DNA of 64,000 bases from Colius striatus (taxonomy: Eukaryota > Chordata > Aves > Coliiformes > Coliidae). A program made the translations under genes and the position numbers. Below the pieces are notes generated by a model. The model had not been told where the DNA came from. It worked only from the letters and a program-made list of their open reading frames with translations, and did no database searches. Of the stretch, positions 34,197 to 47,492 are shown one piece after another (the first letter of the stretch is position 1; each line of letters begins with the position of its first letter). Location: NCBI RefSeq assembly GCF_028858725.1, contig NC_084790.1, positions 88,909,496 through 88,973,495 on the forward strand, written 5' to 3'.

Positions 34197-36464
34197 ACAC
34201 AGAGTTCCCAGATATACAAATGTGTTCACAAACAGAAATGTTCCTACAATATATAAATAGAACAGAATTCAAAGCAAAAATAGACCCATTCTGTATTTTT
34301 AAGTCATTCAGACCTCTACATTAGAAGTTTCAAGGAATTTGATTTCTCTCTCTCATTTCACACGTAGTAGACAGTCTTGTTACCAGAGTCCTACAGCAAG
34401 TAGGACTAAATGTCTAAAGGCCAGTCCTTTAACATCTTTCCACTCCTTTATCATCCCACTGAACCCAGTTACATCTGCTCAAAAGTACAGCCCTCAGTGT
34501 AACCATTATTGTGACTACAGCATACATCACGAGGATTCCAATGAAGAGCACCCTGAATTCCCAGTCTGATGAAATTAAAGCAGCATTATATGCACAGGTG
34601 TGTGGCATGCAAAATTCCCAGCCAGCAGCAAACAAACTTATCTGTTTCCAGAAACAGCCAGGTCCACAGGCAGAACTGATGTGGACTGGTCCTTCCACAG
34701 TCAGAAGTCTCTGCAGAAACCATCACGGTTCAAAGGAGCAGAGAGCCTCACCCACAGAGCACAACTCCTATGGGCATCTCCTCTGTAACCTTCCTAAATG
34801 TAACGACTTGCCCTACAATTTTTTTACCACAGGTCATCAGACACTTTGGCACTTGTATCCTTCCATCTCCTTAATCAGCCTCTTCACTGCCTGAAGCCTG
34901 CAAGGAGGAAGTTTGGGCTACATTCCTTCCTGTTTCAGGCTTTCTTGTCCTTCAGCAGGCTATCCCTGTCTTTGGAAGACCCTATCCTGCTTCAGACTTA
35001 ACAGCTTTTCAGGGCACAAACATATCCCTTAATCCCAGCAAGACATCTTTGCTCCAGCCTATGGCATTCTGGCACGGAGTTTCTTCAATAGCTTACAGCT
35101 TTGAGCTCTCAGAAACACTAATGAATTTCAAGAGCAGTACTGCAGGTGTTTCCCATGTTCTACTCCATTTCTTCTGTTACAAATCACTTACACCTCTCGA
35201 GCTGGTTTAGCTCGTATCTTTGAATAGAGCTTCTTTGAATCTCAGTTCAGCTGTTCATCTTCTTTTCCTTATGCATTTCTAGCACTGGATTTTCTGAAGC
35301 TTTTACATCACATAGCAAGGGTTTTCATCTGCACCTGCTGACAAGGCAAGAATGCAAATGAAGTGACCAGTTTAATTTGTGGCAGGTGCAGAGACAACAC
35401 TTATTATGGGGTTTGGCTTTTGGTTGCTTTTTTTGTTGTTTTGTGGTTTGAGGTTTTTTTCCATTTGACCTATTTACTGGATTTCGTCAAACTGAAAATG
35501 TTCTGAGAACAATAAACACTTTGACCAGTAGGCAGCAGGAGAGATCAAGAAACTCAGTTTACATCAATGTATCTATCAGGAGCCTTTCAGTACTTTGGGG
35601 AAACAGAACAGTCCACTCATATTATGCCCAGCAGAATGCAGGAGTATATTATATTTTTTATTCTGTAAAAGGAAACGGAAGGATTCAGCTGTACAAAAAG
35701 CTGTCTATTTGTTATGATTCTCATGCAGTTTGCTTAGAGTAATAACAAGAACATTTTGCATACAACAAACTGTAAACTTTTGGCAGAGGATGTCCATGAG
35801 GCTCGGTAGCACTCAGAAAACAAATGCAAACTTCTCACTGTTTGAGAAGACATTGCAGTGACAGGATTTTAGTGCTTCATCCAATTAAAAAAGCCTCCCT
35901 GACCCAGGATGTGATCACCAATGGGTAAAAAAAAAAAAGGCTAAGTACACCATATGTATCTTATTCAGTTAATATAAGAAAACAATGCCAAAAAAGGTAA
36001 TTAAAAGCGATTAGAGCAGAACAGACATAAAACTGCACTAAGCAGAAACACAATTAAGAAATTTTGTGATGCTGACAAAATTGAACAGCATCTGAAATGC
36101 TATTGAGAGAGGAATGTAAAACATCTCATCTTACCTAAAACATGATGTTCTCTTCATGCAGTGTCCAGATGACTAGATTTTCCAGGAGTTAGCAAAGTAG
36201 TTTAGATTTTAACTTGAAATCTAGATATCATCATTATAGTAGACTCTTATACAGGAAAGCAAAGTAACTTTCTGAGCAGCTTGGCTATAGGAGTTACTCA
36301 ACAGTTAAACTAAATCTAGCAGAGAAATGACCATGATCATATGTAGATGAAAATGAAAGTCTTTTAAACATAATAAAAAATAAAACCCAAGTCTATACAA
36401 TTATTTGAAGTCTGCAACAAAATGACTTGAACTTGCAGAAAGCTGTTACATGTCATAATTTAAT
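34197..36464. other. Intergenic DNA between TRDC and J-alpha, nothing recognised
   Basis: No V, J or exon was seen on either strand. In mammals this interval can hold an inverted V-delta and the germline J-alpha (TEA) promoter; neither could be recognised. Confidence 0.45.
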
Positions 36465-37560
36465 AGAATCATCATAGAATCATAGAATGGTAGGGGTTGG
36501 AAGGGATCTTTAGAGATTATCTAGACCAACCCCCCTGCAGAAGCAGGGTCACCTAGATCAGGTGACCTCCAAGGAAGGAGACTCCACAACCCCTCTGGGC
36601 AGCCTGGGCCAGGGCTCCCTCACCTCACAGTGAAATAGTGTTTTCTTATATTTAAGTGGAACTTTTCATGTTCCAGCTTCATCCCATCACCCTTTGTCCT
36701 GTTGCTAGATACTATAGAAAAAAGGGATGTCCCAACCTCCTGAGACTCATCCTTTAGATATTTATAAATGTTAATAAGATCACCCCTCAATCTCCTCTAC
36801 TGCAGACTAAACAGCCCCAGGTCCTGCAGCCTTTCCTTGCATGAAAGATGCTCCATTCCCCTGATCATCTTGCTGGCCCTGCACTGGCCTCTCTCCAGCA
36901 CTTCCCTGTCCCTCTTGAGCTGAGGAGCCCAGAACTGGACACAGGACTCCAGATGAGGCCTCACCAGGGCAGAGTAGAGAGGGAGAAGAACCTCCTTCGA
37001 CCTGCTGCCCACACTCTTCTTAATGCATCCCAGGATGCCATTGGCCTTCTTGGCCATGAGGGCACATTGCTGGCTCATATTTAGCTTGAAGATATTGAAC
37101 AAGACTGGTCCCAGAACCCATTCCTGTGGAACTCCACTGGCCACAGGCCTCCAACTCAACTCCGTGCCATTGATTATCACCCTCAGGACTCGTGTCATTC
37201 AGCCAGCTCTCCATCCACCTCACCTCCACTCATCCAGCCACACTGTCTGAGCTTTCTGATGAGGATGTTGTGGGAGACAGTGTCCAAAGCCTTGCTGAAG
37301 TCAAGGTGGATGACATCCACTGCTCTTCCCTCATCTAGCCAGCTGGTTATGCACTCATAGAAGGATATCAGGTTAGTCAAATAGGATTTCCCCTTGGTGA
37401 AGCCATGTTGACTCCCCCTGATAACGATCTTATCCTTCATATGTTCAGTGATAACATTCAGGATGAGTTGTTCTATCACTTTTCCATGGACGGAGCTGAG
37501 GCTGACTGGCCTGTAGTTTCTTGCCCTTTTTGAAGACTGGTGTGACATTGGCCTTTAATT
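36465..37560 (-). mobile_element. CR1 LINE 3' part, inverted
   Basis: On + it begins with the reverse-complement tail ATAGAATCATAGAATGGTAG and continues through the CR1 3' UTR and RT C-terminal part (WLDEGRAVDVIHLDFSKALD on the - strand). Truncated in the RT region. Confidence 0.93.
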
Positions 37561-38754
37561 TGATTAAGGATTCTAAATATTGCCATTTTGTGTAAATAAA
37601 AGGCCTGATGGTGAAATTGGTTCCTTAAGGTTTCTGTTCAAAATACAATTATATTGCAGTAGATCTACTAAGACACAGAAATACTCAGGAAAATTAAAGC
37701 AATAAAGCTTTGTGTTACTAAAAATAGCCGTATTTTCTTCCACATACTTAGTGGGTAAAGGTGTATTGTGTGCTGCCCTCACCTTGAACAACCTGACTGA
37801 CACTGGAATGTTTTAAAGAAAAGAATTACTCTACATGTTGGGCCAAGTATTCTTAAAAGTTTTTGCACTAGTTCTGATCCTGATCTCTGTGAGGATGCAA
37901 GGATCTTGAACTCTCTTATCTCTCTTTTTCATGTCTTATAGATGAATATCTAGGATCAACAAGGTACACAGAAGGATCAAGTGAGTCCTTTTCCACGATG
38001 CTAAACAAGATATAGACCCTACATGTCTTCTTTGTCACTTGACATTCATGGCAGTCCTGCAACAGCAGCTGCAATGCTAAAAGCTCACAGTCTCCCAGAG
38101 ATGCTGTGACTCACCTGCTGTATTACTACTTCTCATTTAGACTCCTGAGGACTATCAGGAAAATGTCATTCCTTGGTTTGCACAGAGACACAGAAATGGC
38201 ACTCCCAGGTTCAGGGTAACATCAGAAAACCATGATCAAAATAATTGCTAGTGAGTGGCTTCCACTAATAGACATTATGGTTGTAGGATGCACTAAAGTA
38301 TTATGCTGGTTTTGTATTTGCCATGCAAACGTCACTTACTTTCTTTATATAGTGAGAGTCATCTAGGTGTGTGCAGGGACTGACTAACCTGACAAAGCTT
38401 AATTAAACTGATCTTCCTATACACTCTGTAGAAGCTGTCTTAAAGCCATCAGTAGATCAGTCAATATATGAAAAACCTTATTTCCCCTTCAGGATGTGGT
38501 TAACTTGTTTTTCAAACCAAGGGGGATTTAGTCTTGCCTGGTGTAACTTAGTCATAATGTTGACCACAGCATCCTGTCTGTTGCTTGCAAGAGAAAGAGG
38601 AGTCGGGGGACGTGTATGTTGGGGGCTTTTTGAGTAATAACCAAGTTGCTATGGAAACTATCGTTCCATCACACCACCTTACATTAATTCCTCTTGGCCT
38701 GTTCCTAGTATCAATGAGTGGCAAAAAACAACATGCTGCTTTTTCTGAAATGTG
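37561..38754. other. Intergenic DNA, nothing recognised
   Basis: No exon, V or J segment or clear repeat is recognised downstream of TRDC. Confidence 0.45.
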
Positions 38755-38793
38755 CATTTTCCTTCCAACCCCTACCATTCTATGATTCTATCA
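38755..38793 (+). mobile_element. Very short CR1 3' tail
   Basis: Only the last ~39 bp of a CR1 (CCTTCCAACCCCTACCATTC then TATGATTCTATC) is present. Confidence 0.75.
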
Positions 38794-38971
38794 TATCAAA
38801 CTATCTTTTAACTGATTGCTCCTTAGACACTGTGTCTCTCTGTTATGATGCAAAAGAAAGATGCATCTGAAAGACCAGACCTCATTCAAATTTCTATTCT
38901 ATTCATTAGGCCAATTGTGTTTCAGCAATCACCATCTCAAATTCATAAGAAAAAGCACAGAAGAAACCACA

Positions 38972-39625
38972 GCATTTAGACTTAGTAAAGCTTTATTTTG
39001 GTCACTGCTTCTGTAACCTAAAATGCTGTGCACCACACATTTTGCAGAAGAAATGCAGGTTTAATAAAGAAACACTTCCAGGGCTGAACATTATCTGGTT
39101 GAACTGAATCACTTCAGATCCAACACAGGTCTTCTCATCTACACTAGAAAATTGTTGGTGTTACAGCTATCTAAAAAACATTAAAGCTGTAAATAGCATC
39201 TACTCTGCCTGAATTCTCTCAGCAGTAATACATCAATAATGTAACATGCCTGTAAGTGATGTTGTAAAAGGGTCATATGTCTATGAGGACTGGATTTTTC
39301 AAAGCTATTGAAGCAAGCTGGATGCTTCTATGCAGAAGCTAGACCAGTGGGGTAATCAACTTCTACTTAGCAGGGGGATAAGGAAAAATACAATCTCCTC
39401 AGGTCATACAGAAAAAGAAACAGCAAAAGCAGCTACAAGTCTTAAAATCAAATAAACTAGCCAGGCAGGACTCAGCAGTATAGAATTTCTGGAAGGGAGG
39501 GTGCTGTGTTGTGTTCTGGATGGTTGTTGTCAGCAGATTTGACACTGTCTGTTTGACCCGTTGTGCTGCTAGAACACGCTCTCTCAGCTGCTCTTCAGAG
39601 TGCTGCTGCCTTGCTTCCCCACCAG
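38972..39625 (-). other. Probable 3'-untranslated exon of TRDC
   Basis: TRDC's transmembrane exon ends with a stop followed at once by a GTAAGG donor, so a non-coding last exon is expected. A good acceptor (CACTTTTCCAG) opens this block on the - strand at 39625, and an AATAAA poly-A signal lies on the - strand at 38992-38997. The limits are inferred. Confidence 0.45.
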
Positions 39626-40242
39626 CTGGAAAAGTGCCATTTAAATTACATTTAATGCAATTGAGGCTACACACTATTATCTGGTAGCTGTGAGATCAAG
39701 ACAGATAAACACTCCCAAAACTTAGCCTGGACTATCCTTTGTGCCTCTTTGTATACCTTAATTTAAAAATTCTCACCCCTCCCTTCTTTCCTCCCACTAC
39801 TTCACATGTTAATGTTTTCAGAACCTTGCTTTTAACTCCTTAATTGTCTTCATTTTTCTTCAGGCTTTGTGCTCTACCACTTGAAATAGTCAATGGCATC
39901 TCTCTTAGGCACTTCTGGTAATACTTGAGTTGTTCTGGCAAAGAAGGTTTGCTGCAAAGAACATCTGGGGACCAGACAGCAAGAACTGAGCTTTGGATAT
40001 GAAAGATGCTGTTTCCTTTGTGGTTTGGAAGTGACAATGAGAGGATTTTCAGATAGATCTTTTGGTTGTTGTTGGGGGTCAGGTTTAATTAAGCATTGTT
40101 GTTCTTTCCCCCAGAAACCTACAAGAGTTATTTAAAGGGAGCAGGTGAACAAGTGTAAAGATAGAGAAGTACAAAAAGAAAAAGGGTCATTCCTCGCATG
40201 AACTTCCAGTATTTCTACAGATCAAGCTATGTGCTTCCTTAC

Positions 40243-41602
40243 CTCAGAAAAGAAATAGCTTGATACTCATGAGTGTATTGAAGGCAACACTTTTTGCCAG
40301 TAGGACTCTCAAGCCCAACACAGCCATAGACAGCATGTTTGTTTTCTCTCCTTCAGCATCTGTTCAGTGATAGAGAAAAGATGAGAGAGATCATGGTCTA
40401 GATTTAGATGTTGTGATAGTCAGAAAGTGGGGAAAAATAAAAACCCACAGGTAATCAATTCAGGGAAAGACATAGCAGCAAAAGAAAAGATAGATACACG
40501 GCAACAACACGGTTTTGCTCTATGTTGCTTGTCTGCTGCTAAACTAGATGCCTTGGAAAAGCAGCTGTGTTTTGATTTTATTTGTATCTTGATTCCCCTA
40601 CTCCTGAAAAAATATATTTGCATGCATTTACCACCAACACTGTAATGTAACTTCACAGTTTATTTAGGTAACTAACCTTGTGCAGAGGTGTCTGTGGTGT
40701 TGCAAACATTCTGTGTTACTGATTCTTCAGCCTCCTTTTCTGTAGCATGATAATGAAAAAGTGTTACAAATGATATTGATATTTCTAATAAGGATTAAAC
40801 AAAATGTTCATGTGACCCCATAGGAACACGTTAGCAGTACAGCCTGAGGGTCAGATAACCACTCACTACTTCTAACTTCAACAGAGAGGAGAAAATTCCT
40901 CCATGCATTTGCAGAAAACAGGAGAATTATTGAATTGTTTCGGGTCCAGTATTTGAATGAACTTCATGAGGAAAAAAACAATCCCCCTTTTTAAGAAAAA
41001 GAAACAAAACCCCACCACTGTAGCTTTTTGCTGTGTTTAGAAAGGCTGTTTCAGGCTGTGCCAAGATGTTTGCTGGCAAGGTATTTAATCATAACTAAAT
41101 ACACATTTTTGAAAAATATTGTGCCTTACTTTTCTCCCCAAAAAAGTAACTCTAAATTGTTAAACAGCTCAGACCATTTATGCTTTTAAATGTCTTTCAT
41201 CTCTACTTGCTTAAGTATCAGATGTCTTCCCCCTTTCTGCTGGTTAGCACGAGAAACAGCAAGCATCAGAAAATGCTGTCTCCAGAAATAAGTTGTATCT
41301 GTACCACAAAACTATACCTGGCAATGTTTCATTGGCTGTAATATCTCTGCCATCGTATTTGGCTGTGCAGGACACCTCTGTGTCTTTTGTCGCATTGACC
41401 ACCATAATAGTATCATACAACCCTTCTGATGTCAAAACAGGTGTATTTTGCTCATATATGACTTCACTAGAGGACACCTTCAAGATGATGTTCTTTGTAT
41501 GGTACTTTCTTGCCAAACAAGCTGCTTTCCTAGTGTTTCCATCTTCTTCCAGTTTCTTTGACTTCATAACAATGACTTGTGGGTCAGAATGGCTTACATT
41601 GT
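40243..41602 (-). CDS. TRDC: TRDC, T-cell receptor delta constant region
   Basis: Encodes the constant domain and anchor of the delta chain, partner of gamma. Exon 1 is 41602-41318 (285 nt, acceptor TTTTTACAG, donor GTATAG). It contains NVSHSDPQVIVMKSKKLEED, AACLARKY and EVSCTAKYDG with the intradomain Cys pair and three N-glycosylation motifs. Exon 2 is 40739-40677 (63 nt, donor GTTAGT) and reads EAEESVTQNVCNTTDTSAQ, with the Cys for the inter-chain disulfide. Exon 3 is 40359-40243 (117 nt) and reads MLSMAVLGLRVLLAK and SVAFNTLMSIKLFLF then stop, with the Arg-x4-Lys pair that binds CD3 dimers. All junctions are phase 1. J-delta segments lie upstream on the same strand and J-alpha downstream, the canonical order. 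Confidence 0.95.
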
Positions 41603-41639
41603 CTGTAAAAAGAAAGCATCGTCTGGGCATGATTTGGTT

Positions 41640-43942
41640 TGATTGGCAACTTGTCTGAGTGCTGTCACTTGAAGTTCATATATACTCCAGCTGTGACTAA
41701 TTCCTGGCATTATCAATGACTAACTGCTTTTTTTTTTTTCTCATTATTTCTTGCTGCTGCTTCTAAAAGATCAGATCAAAGACAGAGAGTAGGGTTTTCT
41801 TTGGAGAGATTTAATTTCACATGATTCCAAGCCTCCTTTTTCCAAAGCCCATTCCTACATGAGAAATCTTTATTTTATAAGTAAAGGACTTGCAAATGAG
41901 AAGAGAACTTCTATGCATGCCACTCTGAGAGTCAAATTATACTGCCTTCTCAACAATTTAATTCCTAAAAATAACATTTCAAGGACTGTTTTGCATATTC
42001 ATGAGACTCAAGAGAATAACTGGCTTTCCTTAACTCTCCCTCCCCTCCCCCAAATCTTCTTCTGAAGCGGTTAAAAGGTTTAACCACAGCAAGCGTAATA
42101 AGACAAAGAGAAGTCAGTTGGTTGCTTCACTGTTGTACAAGGTTACTCAAATTAATGACATTACTTGCAGAAATGAAGTGCTGCTGCTGGCCTGGGGGAC
42201 AAGTTTGATCGTCTCAATAGCAAATGCTCAAATGCAAGAAGGATTTTTGTCTCTAAGATGGAGAAATAGGAAAGAAGTAATCAGAAGTCTGTGCATTGTG
42301 TATCTTCACTTCTCCAGGGGTCCCTGACAAGGTCAAGGACCTTCGGCTGTGGGGAAAGTTTTCCTTGCTAGACATTGCATGTGCTGCAAGCTATTCCAAC
42401 ACATTCAGGAGACAGTGAAGAAAGAGTAATATTGGTACCTGGTTCAACAAAAATTCACGTGCCTATTCTGAAAAGTGTGACCTTTCTCATCCATCTGCTG
42501 TGACATGCTGTTTGTTTCACAGCTCCAGGGGCAGTTAGAAGTATAATGCAGAATTGGTATAATAAACTGATTTGAAGGGAAGAACAACTCGAGGCCAATG
42601 AACTTCTGATGTTCATGGACAAATCTTCTTACAAGCTTCCTTAGATTAGTGTAATAACCTTCAGAGGCAGTCCTTCAGTGTTAAGATACCAACAAACTCC
42701 AAGGGGTGACAAACATGCCCTAGGATTGGAGTTTTGAAAGAATCTAAAAGATGCTGACAAGCTTTCAGAGGATTTGAAATTCTTGCTCTCATGCACCTTT
42801 CCAAAGAGTTACTCTGAAACTTTCATATACATATTTTTTTAAATTTCAAAATGATTTTAGAGTTCAGTTCCAAATTCCAAGCAACATACACGAATGATAA
42901 AGGTTTCACAACTGCAGAAGCCTTAATTTAAACCACACAGCAGCAGCCTTCTCTGGGAATTTCGTATGACATAGGAGTAATGAAACATGATTGCTTAAAC
43001 CTGAAGGGGATGTCTTTTCAGAAAACAACCGATCTTAAAATAATTTAGTAGCCAACAAATCATTATGATTTATTGAAAAATAAAATATCTTTGCCCTCAG
43101 ATCATAGATGGAGAAAGCAGGGTGGTTCACATACAAATATCAGGACAAGATTAGCAACATGAATTTTAATAAAACCAAGAACCGAAGGGAATTATCCAGC
43201 ATGCTTCCTTGCCAGAAAGACCTCAGCTTATGAAGACTTGTGAGACACGCAGGAAAAGACATGTCCAGTTAGTCAGGAGTATGCTGATGCATCTCTTTGC
43301 TAAAAAGAGGTGCACCAGACTTTGAATTTTGCAAGGCATCTGCCTTGCAGTGTAGTGAAGAGATCCTTCAGGTCTGACATTTTTCTCAACACAGGGTGCT
43401 TTTTCGAGGTTTGATCAAGAGGCTCTGATTTTACTCTCTATGCCACCCATACCCCAATACTGAGGAACTGAGGTGAAAGACAAGTAGTACTCTGACATAG
43501 CTTCAGCTACAGCAAACAGATACCAAACAGGAATCAAATATTCATTGAATTAATTTAATCTATTCAGTTTAACCCCAACTCTGAATTATTTAGTACGTTT
43601 AAAGTGGTATAGAAATGTCCATAAGATGTCATTCAATGCTTTTGTACATCATCCTTACCTCAGTGCTATCTTTTTCTCATTCTGACGTAACAGAAATTCT
43701 TAAGAGCTTAAATGTCAGCCTGCACAGAAACTTTATTTCCCTTTAGACTGTCAAAGTATGACTTTAATACTTAAATCATCTAACTGCATATGAAAATATA
43801 ATACATAGAAAACCTATCATCTAAGTAGCTACTTTAAAGCATTAGGGAGTCACTGGCTGAATTTAAGGAGGAAGAAAAGGAATAAAAGTAAAAATCCAAA
43901 CAAGAATAACTCAGACAAGGTTAATACATAAAGGATACCTAC
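41640..43942. other. J-delta to C-delta intron; candidate delta enhancer
   Basis: No exon is seen. A pair of Runx and Myb type words lies at about 42078-42120 (see findings), in the interval where mammals keep the TCR-delta enhancer. Confidence 0.35.
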
Positions 43943-43993
43943 TTGGCTCCACAGTCACTTGAGTCCCGTTCCCAAAAACAAGTGCAGCCGTTG
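43943..43993 (-). CDS. TRDJ: J-delta segment, C-proximal (FGNGTQVTVEP)
   Basis: Reads AALVFGNGTQVTVEP and ends in phase 1 at a GTAGGT donor compatible with TRDC exon 1. The RSS at 43994-44021 is CACACGG, 12 bp and AATCAAAAA. Assigned to delta because it lies between the D segments and TRDC. Confidence 0.88.
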
Positions 43994-44021
43994 CACACGG
44001 TTTAAACATGTAAATCAAAAA

Positions 44022-45921
44022 AGGCTCATTTTGCTATTCATCCCACATACATTTCCTTTCCAGGTGCTGTAACATGGTTCTGTCAGAGTCTGCTAGTCCT
44101 GTGGCTTCTTTGTTGTCTGAGAAGGCTTTCATGTTTTCTGATCGCCAGCATTTTAAAACAGTCAATATACTAACAAGCTGCTTCTCTGGCATAATGCACT
44201 GGGTAAGATCTTCAGCAGGGAAAAAATATACACAGTCCAATTGTGGTTGATAAAGAGAATTACTTCTTTATCAGGCCCCAGAAGCCTCAACTGAGCTCCC
44301 CTATTTTGCATTATCTGAAAATGCACACACGAATTCCTACGACTGCTTGCTTTTGGGAGGGATTTATGTACATACAGGACTCTTTACGTGAGAAAGAAGA
44401 GCATCATACAGCATTTCTGTGAATGTCTGAAATGGCAATACCACTGCTCAAACTTCCCCCTCCCTGTCTTTCATTGAGTGTTTCTTCTTGCCATGTTCTA
44501 CTGTTCTCTGTAGGCACAAATATGACTTGGAACAGACAGCTTGAATAAACATGGTAAGGACAAGTTAATGCAGCTGGCAAGCTACTGCCAATTACCAAGA
44601 ACAGATGCTACGTGTTAATCAACTGGGCCCTGGGTGATCACATGGGCAGATGCAGCATATAAGGAAGTAGCTAGCAAAGGAAGAATGGCTTTGAGTCAAC
44701 TCTATTGGTTGTACTACATTGCCATGTACGTCTCTGCACATGCATTACCTAGCTTCTATATATCTTTGAATGAATATAGCTTGCACCACTATAACAATTC
44801 TCTATGGCATATTTTACTTCTTTTAACAAACAAAAAAACAAGCAAATACCACTTTCCAGTCAAAGTAGACTGATGTTAAAAAAATGGAACCTGGGAGTTT
44901 CTTCTGGTCCTACAATCGCAACTGAGGATTTGCTGGTTGGAAACAACAGGTCTTTCTCCAGACTGATAACTTTTTAGTCCTTTAGCCCTTTGGAATTGGA
45001 AATGGACTTAAATTGTTCCAAACTACACATTTATTCCTATGAAAGACACCCAAAAGACGTGGACTGATATTAGGCAGCACCTAAAGGAGTCCCATGCCTT
45101 TCTGGAAGCAAAGCAGGATGTCTGAGATATGTAAAATTACATGGGACATTTTTTTGAGTACTTTAAGGACATGCAGACCTCTAGAAGCATCATTGCAAGC
45201 CTTAAGGTATGCACCTGGATGTTTAGGATAACAAAGAACTACCTAACAAATTCACCTCCTGTCCCATTATTCACACTCCCACAGAAACTGTTGGGGTGAC
45301 ATCCACCTAGTCTTTGCATCATAACATTCCAAATAAAGCTGGGAAGAACTAAGGCTTGTTGTAACCCCTACTTACCACATCTGCATTTTCAAAGCTTAGG
45401 CAACTTTATAGACAATTTTCTTTCATTCTAAGCAGTTTTGGATATGAGGCAGCTGTGAAAATTTAAGCCCAAGGATATCTAACCTTCTTTCTCCTCTGTT
45501 TCCATGCTAGTGGAATTATTTACCTGATGACACTATGAATGTGGTGTTCATGTCTAAAGAATCATCTCAAAACATCTCTCCACTGTCAGCTCATCACTAA
45601 GCTGTGCATTCCTGCTCAAAATAAGGCAGTGAAAATCCACTAGAGGATAAGACACTTCACAGTAAATTTGGCCAGAGTGCTATCCAGACTTGGAATAAGA
45701 TACAACATGTTAAGTATTGCACAACTGGTGCTTGGGGATGATGGAGCAATAGCAATATATAGAGGCAGCATTCTTCAGCAGATTCAAGCTGAGGATTCAG
45801 CTGGAAACTCCAGACAGAAAGACTATTGCAACAGAAAGTTCTTACAAATGAGCCCGGACCATTAGATTCCCTCATCCTCCTCCACATTAACATTTTTTAC
45901 AAATAACATAATGATACTTAC
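44022..45921. other. J-delta spacer, nothing recognised
   Basis: No further J, D or exon signature was found between the two J-delta segments. Confidence 0.45.
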
Positions 45922-45973
45922 TTGGTTCAACTGTGAGAGTCGTCCCGCTTCCAAACATAAGCTTATCTGTCCT
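45922..45973 (-). CDS. TRDJ: J-delta segment, D-proximal (FGSGTTLTVEP)
   Basis: Reads TDKLMFGSGTTLTVEP and ends at a GTAAGT donor in phase 1. The RSS candidate at 45974-46001 is CATGCTG, 12 bp and GCAATAAAT, weaker than that of the other J-delta. It ends in VEP like the segment at 43943, setting the two apart from J-alpha. Confidence 0.87.
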
Positions 45974-46339
45974 CATGCTGCTAATACTTTTTGCAATAAA
46001 TCATTCTTTCCTTGTGGTATTCAAAAATGTTGAAAGAAGAGGAGCTGAAAAGCCTGGTATTTGTCCTAATCATCTGTGTGTGCAACCCCATAAAGTTTTG
46101 CAAAGACACATTTTCTGCCAAAACTAGAAAGGGAAAAACAATAATTAACTAGTTCAATGATTTCAAAGTGAGGACAGAATTTCTAAGTTCTCCCTTTCTT
46201 CCGTCTTTTAGAAACCCTTTGAGCTCTGTATCCCCCGGATAAATAGAAATATGAAAAGAATGTTGCATTTGTCTCCTTAATCATTTCAGTCACCCATTTC
46301 CTTTTTTCCCCAAAATATGTTGCCTATTTTCCTCCTCTA

Positions 46340-46421
46340 GCTTTTTGTACAGGACCCTATGTTGTTTATATCACTGTGTTACCCCAGCCCTAGCACAGTG
46401 ATATATTTCAGTGCAAAAACT
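46340..46421 (-). other. TRDD: D-delta segment with full 12- and 23-RSS
   Basis: The D core is 46379-46393, 15 nt, CTAGGGCTGGGGTAA on the - strand. On its 5' side is CACTGTG (46394-46400), a 12-bp spacer and AGTTTTTGC (46413-46421). On its 3' side is CACAGTG (46372-46378), an exact 23-bp spacer and ACAAAAAGC (46340-46348). Both heptamers are perfect. This 12/23 asymmetry is what defines a D-delta and allows D-D joining. Confidence 0.92.
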
Positions 46422-46734
46422 GCCTCTTCCTGCTTCTTTACTACGCAGAATTTGGATTATACAGTCATATGACTTCTTGAGTGGTTTCTATCTCAACACA
46501 ATACACAAAGAAACATGATATCAGTAAATAGTGAAGAAACAGGAAAAATCAGTACTTTCAGTGCTATCTCAAAGCATTTATGACAGCCTACTTCACTTTG
46601 AATCTAGTTTTGGTTCTGAGGAGCGTGAGGAATGTGCCTTATCTAGGTTCTAAAAGTTGGTGTCTGAGGGTCATTCAGTGCCTTAGAAAGTCTTTATGCT
46701 GTTTCTAAGTAGGCAAAGTGATTGTTCATACAGA

Positions 46735-47000
46735 CAGATTGATAGTGCAGTGTTTGAGGTCAGGATCCAGAGAGGAGACAACAATGCAAAAAGCAGGACC
46801 GGAGCCCTGGACTTCAGGAGAGCAGAATTTGGGCTCTCCTGTTTGGAAGAATCCCATGAGTTATGGCCTTGGAAGGAAGAGGGCTCTAGAGCTGCTTGAT
46901 TATCAGAGATTAACTCCTCCAAGCTCAAGGATGTTTCATCTTGAAAATGAAGAAAAGGTGGCAGAAAGCAAAAATGATGCACAAGATCCTCCAAAAAAAA
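46735..47000 (+). mobile_element. CR1 ORF2 5'-region fragment
   Basis: The + strand reads KSRTGALDFRRAEFGL, like SRTVTLDFRPADFGLF in the inverted CR1 copy near 30250. It is an interior fragment without a 3' tail. Confidence 0.7.
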
Positions 47001-47492
47001 CTCATAAATGGGAAATACAAAGGGAACCATATGTGACTCAAAATCCTCTTTCTCGTACGTAGTAGCTGAGAGATCACTGATGGAGTGTCCTTTCCTGTCC
47101 CCTGATCTTATTCTTCATATATCTGCTCTTAGCCACTATTGGATACAAAGTTAAAAGGATCTTTATTCTTCTCAAAAATAAAAGAGTGAATGTATCTTAC
47201 ATCCTTTGCCCTTTAAGACAGAGAAGAACATAGTTCTAAGATGAAATGGAAACATTTAGAGTAGAGTAATCCCCCTTGCTCAACTTAGCTGCCAAACAGG
47301 TATCTAAAATTATGTGCTTGTGAGATCCAAGATATAATGAGGAATGAGGAAATTGCTCTGGCATAGAAAGGTCTTCCTGCTGTTTGGGTCATTCTGGGAA
47401 TAAAATTTGGGTATGCACACAGTTGTCTGGGGAAGAAGAGACTATACAGGGCACCATGCTTCTTGCCTTGAAGAGACGTCAGTGAGTGAGAC
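47001..47492. other. D-delta spacer, nothing recognised
   Basis: Spacer between the D segments beyond the CR1 fragment; no further element seen. Confidence 0.4.
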
